Source of the DNA: Leptolyngbya sp. SIO1E4 | GTDB lineage: Bacteria; Cyanobacteriota; Cyanobacteriia; Phormidesmidales; Phormidesmidaceae | DNA length: 64,000 bases | Direction of reading: 5' to 3' | Assembly: GCA_010672825.2 (NCBI GenBank) | Contig: JAAHFU020000001.1 | Location: 2,480,001-2,544,000 of the forward strand | Shown: positions 1 to 8,316 of the stretch, one piece after another | Position numbering within the stretch: the first letter of the stretch is position 1 | Layout: each line of letters opens with the position of its first letter | Notes under the pieces: model-generated | What the model saw: the letters and a program-made list of their open reading frames with translations, nothing else | Databases searched by the model: none | Told to the model about the DNA's origin: nothing | Program-made: the position numbers and the translations under genes

Positions 1-2016
1 CCTCGCACCGCCGATGAACGGGTGGGCTACTTTCTGTCTGTATTCCGGGCTCCCCTTAGGGCCGAACAGACCGATCCCTTTGTGCGCTACATCAATCGCT
101 GGCATTTAGAGAAACAAAATCCGGACGCTGATCTTTCACCGCCGCAGGAGCCGATTGTCTTCTGGATTGAGAACACGGTGCCGCCAGAATATCGGGAAGC
201 GGTCAAGCAAGGCACACTCCTGTGGAACGAGTCTTTTGAGCAAGCGGGCTTCAAAGACGCTGTTGAAGTGCGGCAAATGCCCGATGATGCGGATTGGGAT
301 CCTGCCGATGTTCGCTATAACGTGATCCGCTGGTCGGACTCCTTAGCGCCTTGGGCTTTGGGTTTAGGCCCCTCACGGGTGAACCCGCTTACCGGGCAGA
401 TTCTGGATGCCGATATTGTGATTGACGCCAATACTGTAAGGCTGCTGCAACAGCAGTATCAGACCCGCGGATTAGACCGTTCTCCCCAATCGGAAGTGTA
501 TTTGCAGCTGTGTGGGCAGCGATCGCAGACCTGGTATTTACAGTGGCTAGCGCTGCAGCAGTTTGGCGAAGCTGGTTTATCCATGGCTCAAACGTTCTCT
601 GAGGGCTACCTGCCTGATGACCATTGCGCGGGGTATTTAGGCGGGCAACAAACCGCCTTTGGGGCCTTGGCCTTAGCTGTCTTGCCCAATAATTTCACGA
701 GTACTTCCCTTGATGATTACATTCAGCAGTACTTAATCGCGCTGACGGCCCATGAAGTGGGGCATACCTTAGGGTTACGGCACAATTTTGCGGGTAGCCG
801 CTTACTGGCGCCAGGGGATCTGAATAATACAGACATTACGCGTGATCGGGGATTAGTCAGCTCAGTAATGGACTATTTTCCTCCGAATATTGCCCCTGCC
901 GATGTGGAACAAGGAGACTTTTTCCCAACTCGTCTTGGGCCCTACGATGATTGGGCGATTGAATATGGGTATCGAACAGTGCCCTCGAGTCCATTTCAAC
1001 AAGAGGAGCGACGGCTCCTGGATGAAATTCTGGCGCGTAGCGATGCCCCTGAATTAGCCTACGCTACCGACGAAGATATCTTTGACTTTATTGATCCTGA
1101 GGTCAATGCTTGGGACTTGAGTGACAACCCTCTGCAGTTTGCCAGGTGGCAACTGGAAAATGCGCAAACTGTTTGGCAACGGCTCAACCGCCTGTCAGTT
1201 AACCCAGGTGAGGGCTATGGTAGCCTTCGGCGGCGTGTAGATTTGGTATTCAACTATTTCCAGAGCAATACCTGGAAGCTGACGGACTACATTGGTGGAC
1301 AACGCTTCCGCCGGTTAGATCCTTGGGAAACGCGGGATCAAAATCCGTTAGAGCCTATTCCGGTAGAAAAGCAGCGAGAAGCCCTGGAAATTCTGAATCA
1401 GGATGTCTTTGCAGCAGATGCTTTCGAATTTTCTCCACAATTGCTCAATCAGTTACCGCCAGATCGGTGGCTACATTGGGGGGTCTCGTTTGCTGAATCC
1501 CAGCTAGACTACCCGATTTATGAACGGGTCTTAGCGGTCCAGAGCATGGCATTGAGTGACCTGATGCTGTCAGAGCGCCTAGCCCGTGTGAGAGACATGG
1601 AATTTAAAACAGACACCGAGGATGTTTTAACCATTGCGGAGCTGTTTGAGTCTCTCTATCAAACTGTTTGGTCAGAAGTCACCCAGACAGAAGACACAGT
1701 TCCAGAGGTGTCTAGCTTGCGACGCGGGTTGCAGCGCCATCACTTGAATACCTTGTCAAATTTGGTTTTGCGGCGAACCCTTTGGGATGCGCTCTCTGCC
1801 CAAAGTTTTACGGACTTTATGGCGCTGGTGTCTACCTTAGGGGCTCCTGAAGATGCGCGGGTGCTGGCCCGTTACCAACTCCGGCAGATCTCCCAGGATG
1901 TTGAAGACACCTTGTCGCGGTATGGAGGCCGCATGGCCATTACTACCCAAGCCCACCTGGAGGATGTGCGCGATCGCATCGAGCGGGTTCTAGAAGCGCC
2001 CTTGCTGGGGGCATAG
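1..2016 (+). CDS. Zinc-dependent metalloprotease (DUF5117/DUF4953-like), 5'-truncated by window
   Basis: C-terminal part of a large zinc metalloprotease. The reading frame is open from the first base, so the gene starts upstream of the window; the GTG at 22 is internal (upstream codons read ADERV-G). The active site is HEVGHTLGLRH (about residue 244 counted from 22), the metzincin HExxHxxGxxH pattern, followed by a Met-turn-like SVMDYF. Relatives with DUF5117/DUF4953 domains are about 800-900 residues and secreted or periplasmic, but the N-terminus that would show export is not visible. The substrate is unknown. It is convergent with the histidine kinase gene, with only 37 bases between the stops. 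Confidence 0.85.
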   Translation, partial: PRTADERVGYFLSVFRAPLRAEQTDPFVRYINRWHLEKQNPDADLSPPQEPIVFWIENTVPPEYREAVKQGTLLWNESFEQAGFKDAVEVRQMPDDADWDPADVRYNVIRWSDSLAPWALGLGPSRVNPLTGQILDADIVIDANTVRLLQQQYQTRGLDRSPQSEVYLQLCGQRSQTWYLQWLALQQFGEAGLSMAQTFSEGYLPDDHCAGYLGGQQTAFGALALAVLPNNFTSTSLDDYIQQYLIALTAHEVGHTLGLRHNFAGSRLLAPGDLNNTDITRDRGLVSSVMDYFPPNIAPADVEQGDFFPTRLGPYDDWAIEYGYRTVPSSPFQQEERRLLDEILARSDAPELAYATDEDIFDFIDPEVNAWDLSDNPLQFARWQLENAQTVWQRLNRLSVNPGEGYGSLRRRVDLVFNYFQSNTWKLTDYIGGQRFRRLDPWETRDQNPLEPIPVEKQREALEILNQDVFAADAFEFSPQLLNQLPPDRWLHWGVSFAESQLDYPIYERVLAVQSMALSDLMLSERLARVRDMEFKTDTEDVLTIAELFESLYQTVWSEVTQTEDTVPEVSSLRRGLQRHHLNTLSNLVLRRTLWDALSAQSFTDFMALVSTLGAPEDARVLARYQLRQISQDVEDTLSRYGGRMAITTQAHLEDVRDRIERVLEAPLLGA

Positions 2017-2053
2017 AGCAGAATGTGTGCTGAAGAGCCCTTAGGCTCAGCCT

Positions 2054-4030
2054 CTACTCATCGCCCCACGTATATTTGGCCAAAATAGATACTAGCTCAG
2101 CAGAGTTAATGGGTTTGCTGATGTAGTCTTGCATGCCGGCTTCAAAGCAGCGATCTCGATCGCGCGATCGCACCAGTGCCGTCATCGCAATCACTGGGAT
2201 ATCTTCCCAATCAGGATGTTGACGCATCTGACGGGTGACTTCCAACCCATCTATGCCAGGCAGATGGATATCCATGAGCACCAGAATGGGACGATGCGAG
2301 GCCAACCACTCCAACGCTTCTTGCCCGTTAGGCATGTGAATCGTTTCATAGCCCCAGTAGCTGAGCATGTGTTCCAGCAATAGGGCATTGATTGGGTTAT
2401 CTTCGACTAACAAGACCTGACCAGTTGGTGCATCTTTGGGTAATTCAGAGAGTTGATTGTCAGGTTCAACGGCTGTATCAGGATGCGAGACTGGGTGACT
2501 GCCCTCCTGAGTTCCAGGGCGGCAGTCTAATGGTAAATGAATCGTAAACTTTGCCCCTTGACCCGCCTCAGACTTGACCGTGATGTCACCCCCGTGGAGA
2601 CGTGCGAGCCTTTGAGTCAGTGCCAGTCCCAAGCCAGTGCCTTCATATTGCCTAGATAGCGCACTGTCGAGCTGTTGGAAGGGTTGGAACAGTAAAGACT
2701 GCTTCTCCTTGGGGATTCCAATCCCTTCGTCCCAAACGGAGATCAGGAGGCGATTATCTGCTTGTTGAACGTCTAGCCCGACCGCTTTGCCTTTTTTAGA
2801 GAACTTGATGGCGTTTGACAGCAGGTTCAGCAACATTTGCCGTACCCGCATCTCATCAGCAATCAACGGTGGCAAGTCTGAGGGAATCGTGCAATGGATC
2901 GTCAGCTGTTTCATCTCTGCTTGAGCCGTGATCATCGTCAGCACATCTTTACAAAGTGCCTTGACCAAGATGGATTTGACGTGCAGATCCATCTGTCCTG
3001 CTTCTACCTTAGAAAGGTCTAACACCTCATTAATGAGGGCTAAAAGATGCTCCCCACTCTGATGAATTTGACTGACATAAAGCCGTTGGCGATCGTTGAG
3101 TTCTCCGTACACTTGCTGTTCTAGAAGAGACGAAAAACCTAAGATAGATGTCATCGGCGTGCGCAGCTCATGGGACATATTGGCCAAAAACTCCGACTTT
3201 AGCTGATTGGCCCGAGCCAGTTCTAGGTTTTTAGAGGCGAGTTCAGCCTCGGTCTGTTCCTGTTGTGTGATGTCACGCAGGATGATGGAAACTGCAGTAG
3301 GGGTTTTGTCATCTTCTCCGCAGACTGAACTGACAGATACTAAAGCTGAGAAAGGCTGGTGATCGTGGCGTTGGCAGACAATTTGACCGCTCCATCCTTC
3401 CCCAATTGCCTGGTTCAAAATCCACCGAACTTGCTCCTCATTTTGGAAAAAGATTTTCAGATTAGCGTCGGTTAGCTGCTCCTGAGGCCACCCAAAAATT
3501 CGCTGAGTTGCCAGGTTCGTATATAAGAGGTTGCCTTCTAGGTCGGTAATTAAGGCGCTGTCGTGGGCAGAGTCCAGCGCTTTAGAAAACATCTTGAGCT
3601 GGGCTTCAAACCGCTTCCGCTCAGTAATATCGCGACCGATTCCAAGGGCTCCGACTAGCTGCCCAGATTGGTATAGTAAGCGCCCATTGACTTCGATGAC
3701 GACGCGATCGCCGGTCTTAGTCAGCACGGCAAATTCATAGTCACGCAGTTCACCGGTCCTTAAGAGATTAGAGAAAGCCTCTAAGGTGGGCATATGATAT
3801 TCAGGCGCAACAATATCTAAATAAGAGCGCCCCACGACTTCTTCGTAGGTTTCTGCCCCAATCAACTTCAGCCCGTAGGGGTTAACAAACGTAAAGGTAC
3901 CTTTTAGATCCAAGGTGTAGACAATATCTGATGCAGCTTCTACATAGGCTCTAAATAATCCATCTGACGTGTTTTCGACTGAAGCAACCGGTGTAGAGCA
4001 GGGAGCTGAATGGGGGTTCGCGCTTGGCAT
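2054..4030 (-). CDS. Soluble PAS-PAS hybrid sensor histidine kinase / response regulator
   Basis: 658-residue hybrid kinase. Two PAS domains lie at about 25-140 and 145-258, with no membrane segment, so the signal is probably cytoplasmic. The HisKA H-box MSHELRTPM holds the likely phosphorylated His287. The HATPase domain shows the N-box (LLNLLSNAIKFS), G1 (DEGIGIP) and G2 (GTGLGLAL). A C-terminal receiver domain (about 538-655) carries the likely phospho-Asp587 in LMDIHLPG. It ends in a receiver with no output domain, so phosphate probably passes on to another protein or returns. No cognate regulator lies nearby. The signal is unknown. Confidence 0.93.
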   Translation of the reverse strand: MPSANPHSAPCSTPVASVENTSDGLFRAYVEAASDIVYTLDLKGTFTFVNPYGLKLIGAETYEEVVGRSYLDIVAPEYHMPTLEAFSNLLRTGELRDYEFAVLTKTGDRVVIEVNGRLLYQSGQLVGALGIGRDITERKRFEAQLKMFSKALDSAHDSALITDLEGNLLYTNLATQRIFGWPQEQLTDANLKIFFQNEEQVRWILNQAIGEGWSGQIVCQRHDHQPFSALVSVSSVCGEDDKTPTAVSIILRDITQQEQTEAELASKNLELARANQLKSEFLANMSHELRTPMTSILGFSSLLEQQVYGELNDRQRLYVSQIHQSGEHLLALINEVLDLSKVEAGQMDLHVKSILVKALCKDVLTMITAQAEMKQLTIHCTIPSDLPPLIADEMRVRQMLLNLLSNAIKFSKKGKAVGLDVQQADNRLLISVWDEGIGIPKEKQSLLFQPFQQLDSALSRQYEGTGLGLALTQRLARLHGGDITVKSEAGQGAKFTIHLPLDCRPGTQEGSHPVSHPDTAVEPDNQLSELPKDAPTGQVLLVEDNPINALLLEHMLSYWGYETIHMPNGQEALEWLASHRPILVLMDIHLPGIDGLEVTRQMRQHPDWEDIPVIAMTALVRSRDRDRCFEAGMQDYISKPINSAELVSILAKYTWGDE

Positions 4031-4178
4031 AGCGTTAATTTACGTATGAGTTGCAGACAAGCAGCAGAGTGGCCCCTGATGGTAGAAATGCAGACTCGCC
4101 CAATGGGCTGACCCTCACTGCCTACTTGAGTTTTCATAACAAATCAAGTGTTATCAGGGTTTTTCCGAGGATTTAGCG

Positions 4179-4322
4179 ATGTATTCCCCACAAGTCGGCA
4201 ATAGAAAGCCAATAGAAACAGATGCACCTGAGATCGCCTCTATTCATGATCTTGCCAAGGTATTTAGTATTTCACCTCAATCTGTGAACGAAATTTACAG
4301 GAGTAAGCTCTTTAAAGCCTAA
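4179..4322 (+). CDS. Possible 47-residue small protein with HTH-like C-terminal half
   Basis: Short reading frame of 47 residues. It has an ATG start and a well-placed Shine-Dalgarno GAGG at 4167-4170, eight bases upstream. The segment IHDLAKVFSISPQSVNEIY reads like a helix-turn-helix core: an alanine in the first helix, a short turn, then a Ser/Gln-rich recognition-type helix. It fills the gap between the divergent kinase start and the nanE stop, and ends 12 bases before that stop (convergent). No family was recognised. Good ribosome site and non-random composition support it, but it could still be chance. Confidence 0.4.
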   Translation: MYSPQVGNRKPIETDAPEIASIHDLAKVFSISPQSVNEIYRSKLFKA

Positions 4323-4333
4323 CGCCTTAGAAT

Positions 4334-5041
4334 TTATAGCTGGCTTTTGGTTTCAGCTCTAAAAATAGCACTGCAGTATTGACTGACCAGCACATCAATG
4401 CCAGTAATCGCTGTGCCCACGACAACCGAGAACGCGCCTAATTCTAAGGCATCATACGCAGCTTGTGGAGACGCAATTCCCCCCTCACAGATACAAGGGA
4501 CAGACAGCTCTGCAACAATATCAGTCAAAAGCTGAAATCCCGGAGGTTCGAGCTTTTCAGTGTCTGCTGTATAGCCATAGAGAGTTGTGCCTAAGAGGTC
4601 AGCGCCTGCGTCCACGGCTGCTCTGGCGGCGGCTAAGGTGTCTACGTCTGCCATGACGGGCTTGGCGAGTTCTTGGTGGATGCGATCAATGAGATTGGGC
4701 AAGGTTTCATTTCCTGGCCGTGGGCGCAGGGTGGCATCGATCGCGACAATATCAGCGCCTGCCTGAGTTACGGCCTGAGCATGGTGAAACTGAGGGGTAA
4801 TGTAAACTTCTGAGCCTGGCGTCACTTGCTTCCAAAGGCCAATAATGGGGACGGTTACTCGCTGCCGAACGGCTTGGATGTGGTCGGGCGTATCGATGCG
4901 GACACCAACAGCCCCCCTCAAAACTGCTGTCTCTGCCATGGCGGCAATGACAGTTGGATGATGCAGAGGAGAGGCGACTGGGGCCTGGCAAGAGACCACG
5001 AGATTCCCCTTGAGAGATTGAAGGATTTCATCCGTCATCAT
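4334..5041 (-). CDS. nanE: N-acetylmannosamine-6-phosphate 2-epimerase (NanE)
   Basis: Converts N-acetylmannosamine-6-phosphate to N-acetylglucosamine-6-phosphate, a cytosolic TIM-barrel step that returns ManNAc to amino-sugar metabolism. The protein starts with ILQSLKGNLVVSCQAP, typical of NanE, and has VDTLAAARAAVDAGAD and the phosphate-binding CEGGI...VVVGTAITG near the C-terminus. The ATG at 5041 (or the adjacent one at 5038) is chosen because GGGGAGGA lies about ten bases upstream; this gives 235-236 residues, normal for the family. A longer frame to 5158 adds 39 unconserved residues. No other sialic-acid or ManNAc genes lie in the window. Confidence 0.88.
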   Translation of the reverse strand: MMTDEILQSLKGNLVVSCQAPVASPLHHPTVIAAMAETAVLRGAVGVRIDTPDHIQAVRQRVTVPIIGLWKQVTPGSEVYITPQFHHAQAVTQAGADIVAIDATLRPRPGNETLPNLIDRIHQELAKPVMADVDTLAAARAAVDAGADLLGTTLYGYTADTEKLEPPGFQLLTDIVAELSVPCICEGGIASPQAAYDALELGAFSVVVGTAITGIDVLVSQYCSAIFRAETKSQL

Positions 5042-5236
5042 CCGTGCCAGAATCCTCCCCATACAAAGTGCGATTGTGCATTGAATACATTGGTAACTTC
5101 GCCAAGAGTCTAGCCTATCTAGACTATTCACGCCGCCGCCCAGCAGCCTAATAAGCAACGCTAATCAACAAAATTGGCAGCCTGAAGATGGTTGAATTGG
5201 TTCAGGGTCTGAAGAGAGGCTATTCAGCGCGATTCA

Positions 5237-5270
5237 TCATATTCAGGCAGCGATTTCAGGCAGCGATCGC
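5237..5270. repeat. Short direct repeat abutting a HIP1 site
   Basis: The unit TTCAGGCAGCGA occurs twice (5242-5253 and 5255-5266); the second copy runs into GCGATCGC. It lies upstream of mug in a gene-free stretch. No function is apparent. Confidence 0.5.
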
Positions 5271-5410
5271 TTCCCTACGTTTTTTCTACAGTTGCAGGTC
5301 ATGTCTGCTCCCATGGCAAAATTCTTGCAGTTGTTCACCTTGCTTTTCAGGTGCTTCAACTCTTTTCTCGCCATTGTTTAGCGGATGAACGTCATGAGTG
5401 CCAAAAGAAA

Positions 5411-5959
5411 ATGAGTGTGCTGCGCAAGCCGACTAAAGCCGAAATTCAAGCTGCTTACAACCAAGAGGTTCCCGACATCATTGCCCCTAATCTCAAGGTC
5501 TTGTTCTGCGGGATTAATGCCAGCATCTACAGTGCTGCTGTGGGCCACCATTTTGCCCGTCCTGGCAACCGCCTTTGGAAAACACTTCATCAGGCAGGGT
5601 TTACGGCTCGCCTGCTAAGCCCTGAAGAGGATCAGACGCTACTTCAATGGGGGTATGGGATGACGAATATTGTGGCTCGAGCAACGGCGCGGGCTGATGA
5701 ACTGGACCGGACAGAACTGTTGGCGGGGTACCACAGCTTGGCAGCAAAAGTGGCTCAGTTTCGTCCTGATTATCTGGCAATTTTAGGGATTACCGCTTAC
5801 CGGACTGCCTTTCAAAAACCGAAAGCTAAAATTGGCCCTCAGTCCGAGTCCCTACATGACAGCAAAATTTGGGTGTTGCCAAATCCTAGCGGGCTCAATG
5901 CCCATTATCAGCTCAACGATCTGGCTCGGGTTTATGGTGAGCTTCTACACGCGCTGTAG
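5411..5959 (+). CDS. mug: G/U mismatch-specific uracil-DNA glycosylase (Mug/TDG family)
   Basis: Base-excision repair glycosylase acting on uracil or thymine opposite guanine. The first conserved motif is FCGINAS (usual GINPS), with the FARPGNRLWK segment after it; the second motif is LPNPSGLNAHY. From the ATG at 5411 the protein is 182 residues, normal for the family, and begins at the conserved TKAEI. An extension to 5351 would add 20 unconserved residues. The gene stands alone, downstream of a gap with HIP1 sites and upstream of the repeat-rich stretch at 6.0-6.4 kb. Confidence 0.87.
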   Translation: MSVLRKPTKAEIQAAYNQEVPDIIAPNLKVLFCGINASIYSAAVGHHFARPGNRLWKTLHQAGFTARLLSPEEDQTLLQWGYGMTNIVARATARADELDRTELLAGYHSLAAKVAQFRPDYLAILGITAYRTAFQKPKAKIGPQSESLHDSKIWVLPNPSGLNAHYQLNDLARVYGELLHAL

Positions 5960-6028
5960 CCCACATGTGTAGTTAAAGGCGTGATACCCGAGCGGCACTC
6001 GGTGTCGTCTTCATCAACTGACCAGGAC

Positions 6029-6136
6029 TATACAGCCTTTTTTAGCTGAGTCAGGTACATCCTGGTCGCAATAGGGGCTAGGGTCTGGGGTTTGGGGTCT
6101 AAGGCGAGTACTGCATCAGAGTGAGAAACGCTGTAG
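6029..6136 (-). repeat. TATAGC-type dispersed element, degenerate copy with four heptamers
   Basis: Degenerate member of the dispersed family described in the findings, in reverse orientation. It reads TATACAGCC, then a GAGTCAGGTACATCCTGG body, then G-rich heptamers (GGGGCTA, GGGTCTG, GGGTTTG, GGGTCTA) and a poor far end. It faces the forward copy at 6244-6339 across 107 bases, so the pair forms a large imperfect inverted repeat. Confidence 0.7.
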
Positions 6137-6243
6137 AGGGTGGCATATCCCAGTTCTCAAGGTTGAGTGTTGAGAGGGTGGAATTCCCGGACAGTAGGGG
6201 CTGGGGGGATTTCATCTGTAGTTGATATTGAGAGATTTGGGAC

Positions 6244-6339
6244 TATAGCGGTATGCAGGCTAATCAAGCACACCCTAAACCCCAAACCCTAGACCCTGTC
6301 TTGACCCAGATGTACTTGACTCAATTGAACAAGGCTATA
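6244..6339 (+). repeat. TATAGC-type dispersed element, copy with three heptamers
   Basis: Well-preserved member of the dispersed family. It begins TATAGCGGTATGCAGGC, continues TAATCAAGCACA, then heptamers CCCTAAA, CCCCAAA and CCCTAGA, then TTGACCCAGATGTAC and CAATTGAACAAGGCTATA. The two ends form a short inverted repeat (TATAGC / GCTATA). Confidence 0.85.
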
Positions 6340-6340
6340 G

Positions 6341-6378
6341 TTATCTGGACTGCTTAGCACAAATGCGTACTGCCATAG
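6341..6378 (+). repeat. Second dispersed repeat family (R2), truncated copy
   Basis: Contains TCTGGACTG, TTAGCACAAATGCGTACT and GCC directly after the element ending at 6339. The same words occur at 10466-10528 and, inverted, at 25291-25352, where the repeat is longer on one side. Only the conserved end is present here. Confidence 0.75.
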
Positions 6379-6385
6379 ATTGCGG

Positions 6386-6415
6386 AAAAACCGGAGGCAA
6401 CATTGCCTCCGGTTT
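6386..6415 (-). terminator. Rho-independent terminator of the DUF4278 gene
   Basis: A perfect 13-bp stem (arms 6388-6400 and 6403-6415, AAACCGGAGGCAA and its complement) with a two-base loop. Read on the minus strand the stem is followed by TTTTT. It lies 42 bases past the stop of the minus-strand gene at 6458, the expected position. Confidence 0.88.
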
Positions 6416-6457
6416 CATTCATCTACTTGCAGCTATTGGGCTAGCCACGAGGCAGAT

Positions 6458-6910
6458 TTAGCTGCTAGCAGCATGACTGCGGTCATACGTTGCCCAAAAG
6501 CTAGGATGAACTTTGCCTTGGATATGGTTCCAGTGTTGGGGCGCATCTGCCGCTAAACCCACGTCGGCTGCTAATCGAGTCAACATTGTTTGCTGACGAC
6601 GCTTGACGTTTCGGTGATGGCCTGTCAGCATCATGCGGGCTTTGAATTCCAGGTCAGCCAGTGCTGCAGGAACATCTGCCACGGTTGGGGTGCTGGGTCT
6701 ATGGGCAGATGCTGCTTGAGGTGCAGCCTCACCCGTGTGATACGACACACCCCGATAGACCAAATCAAGCGTAGGTTGCTGTACCGAGTTCTTTTTAACG
6801 GTTCTGAAGCGGATATCAACGCCGCGATATTTCCCAATATCAGAAGAGCTGCTCATCTCCACAGCGGGAGGAGTGTAATCGTATTGAACGCCGCGATAAG
6901 CTAGTTTCAT
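6458..6910 (-). CDS. DUF4278 domain protein
   Basis: 150-residue cyanobacterial protein with three YRGV motifs: LAYRGVQYDY at the N-terminus, KYRGVDIRFR near residue 30, and LVYRGVSYHTG near residue 52. The first is the DUF4278 hallmark. The rest (about 80-150) is helical and basic, with HHRNVKRRQQ. The function is unknown. The start is supported by GGAGGCGAACC just before the ATG. It is a single-gene unit with its own promoter at 7044-7073 and terminator at 6386-6415, and its roughly 125-base leader suggests possible post-transcriptional control. Confidence 0.85.
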   Translation of the reverse strand: MKLAYRGVQYDYTPPAVEMSSSSDIGKYRGVDIRFRTVKKNSVQQPTLDLVYRGVSYHTGEAAPQAASAHRPSTPTVADVPAALADLEFKARMMLTGHHRNVKRRQQTMLTRLAADVGLAADAPQHWNHIQGKVHPSFWATYDRSHAASS

Positions 6911-7043
6911 GGTTCGCCTCCATACAGTTCCAATCAGTTCCGGAATGTATATGGGGCGCGTTCCTTCGGAGCCGGTATCTCCTACTTCCGTCTCCCTTTT
7001 CGAAAGAGTTGAGGGAGATGAACGATTTATCCTTTACTTCTGT

Positions 7044-7073
7044 ATCGTATTTTACCGTTTTGGGTTATGTCAA
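7044..7073 (-). promoter_or_regulatory. Sigma-70 type promoter of the DUF4278 gene
   Basis: On the minus strand a perfect -35 hexamer TTGACA (7068-7073) is followed after 18 bases by TACGAT (7044-7049) as a -10. The predicted start near 7036 leaves a leader of about 125 bases. In the leader the complementary stretches CTCCCT and AGGGAG around 6992-7018 could fold. This is the only promoter in the 337-base gap 6911-7247. Confidence 0.6.
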
Positions 7074-7247
7074 CTTTCTATTACGAAAGTTGTGGCTGGA
7101 TTGGTTAGGCCAGAGGCGGTGTGTTGCTCGTTTTCGAATGCTGGAATGACTTTCTAGAAGTTGCCATAGCCTGGTTTGTGAGGCTGGGTGATCAGAAATG
7201 ACCGGGTTGATTTCGGGTTTTCTGTTATTTAAAGATTTATGAAAGAT

Positions 7248-7823
7248 TTATGTTGTTGGGATGTGGGTAGAGACTTCCCAATGCTGACCAGTGTGAACTA
7301 GGAGTGTCAGCCGTTGAACCGAGAATGTAAACTGCACGGCTTGCTGCTTAAACTCTGGCCAGGCTTGCCGAAAGGCCGCAGGCTTTAAATCCCGAAAAGC
7401 AACCGTTAGATGGGGGTGAAAGGGGCGACTCCGCGATCGCGGGTCAACAATTGCCAAGGTTTCTGCCAAGTGCTGGCTCAGCTCAGTTTGTAGGGTCATG
7501 AGTTCTGGTGTGTGCTCAACTGCCAGGTAAATGACCCGAGGCGGGAAAGCCCCAAACCCTGACAGCTGAATTGGAATGGTTGGGTATTTGGGGTTGAAGC
7601 AATGGAGAGCAGCCGTGAGGCGCTCATATTCATGGGTTGGCCATTCAAAGGGGGCTTGTAGCGTAATATGTGGGGGCGATCGCAGGGCGGCTTTACTACG
7701 GTAACGATCTCGAAAATATTCCTTAAGTTCTGTCGCGTATGTTTGCACGTTGGGGGGCGGCAGAAGGGCAATAAAAAACCGAGATTTTTGTAGAGAAGGC
7801 GGTTGTGATTGAGGGGCAGACAT
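7248..7823 (-). CDS. 2'-5' RNA ligase / 2H phosphoesterase family protein
   Basis: Member of the 2H phosphoesterase superfamily (RNA ligase or cyclic phosphodiesterase type; the bacterial role is often unclear). The two HxT/S signatures are visible: PHITLQAP at about residue 53 and HPHLTVAF at about residue 138 counted from the ATG at 7823. That start gives 191 residues, normal for the family; the frame extends to 7901 without support. It stands alone on its strand, divergent from the yciI-smpB pair. Confidence 0.88.
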   Translation of the reverse strand: MSAPQSQPPSLQKSRFFIALLPPPNVQTYATELKEYFRDRYRSKAALRSPPHITLQAPFEWPTHEYERLTAALHCFNPKYPTIPIQLSGFGAFPPRVIYLAVEHTPELMTLQTELSQHLAETLAIVDPRSRSRPFHPHLTVAFRDLKPAAFRQAWPEFKQQAVQFTFSVQRLTLLVHTGQHWEVSTHIPTT

Positions 7824-7960
7824 GGTGCAGTTTGGCACCTGCATTCTTTTGTAGCCTATCTCAATGCCCAGAGCCGGTGCTCGGTCGCATGTTGATTCCA
7901 TTACGATTGGAGTCCAGCCTGACTCAGGGTCAGTATGCTAGAGAGTCGAGCACACACTCA

Positions 7961-7989
7961 AGACACCTCATGAACACCTGCAGGTGTCT
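7961..7989. promoter_or_regulatory. Overlapping palindromes upstream of the yciI-like gene
   Basis: Two nested symmetries: a perfect 14-bp palindrome ACACCTGCAGGTGT at 7974-7987, and AGACACCT (7961-7968) matched by AGGTGTCT (7982-7989). They lie 50-80 bases before the ATG at 8040, where an operator or leader hairpin would sit. No regulator is assigned. Confidence 0.4.
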
Positions 7990-8039
7990 GCAAGGGGCTT
8001 ATATGGTTCGGCTTATTCATCCTGATTCGTAAGATTGCT

Positions 8040-8306
8040 ATGCCTTGGTTCGTCAAAATTGAGCGGGGAATTATCTCAAAGGCCGCTTTCGACAAGCATG
8101 TGCCAGCTCACGTCGCCTACGTTAAGGACTTAATTGCTCAAGGTCACCAGGCCCGTACCGGTTACTGGGCTGAGCGAGGGGGTGGGATGCTGTTATTTCA
8201 AGCTGCATCCATGGCAGAAGCCGAGGCGATTGTACAGGCTGACCCTCTGATTAAACAGGGCTGTGTAGAGTATGAGCTACACGAGTGGACTATCGTGGAG
8301 GAATGA
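8040..8306 (+). CDS. YciI-like protein
   Basis: Small 88-residue cytosolic protein of the YciI-like ferredoxin-fold family. It shows the typical N-terminal strand WFVKIERG, a helix with His residues (HVPAHVAYVKDL), a glycine-rich GERGGGMLL-like turn and a C-terminal YELHEW strand. Biochemical roles in the family are mostly unknown; some members are enzymes. Only ten bases separate it from smpB, so the two probably form one transcription unit. Confidence 0.82.
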   Translation: MPWFVKIERGIISKAAFDKHVPAHVAYVKDLIAQGHQARTGYWAERGGGMLLFQAASMAEAEAIVQADPLIKQGCVEYELHEWTIVEE

Positions 8307-8316
8307 GGAGGGGTGA

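Noticed and set aside
5384-5413. Tiny upstream ORF (ATG AAC GTC ATG ... TGA) overlapping the mug start
   Set aside because: Only nine codons, without a ribosome site; it may be chance although the stop overlaps the mug ATG.
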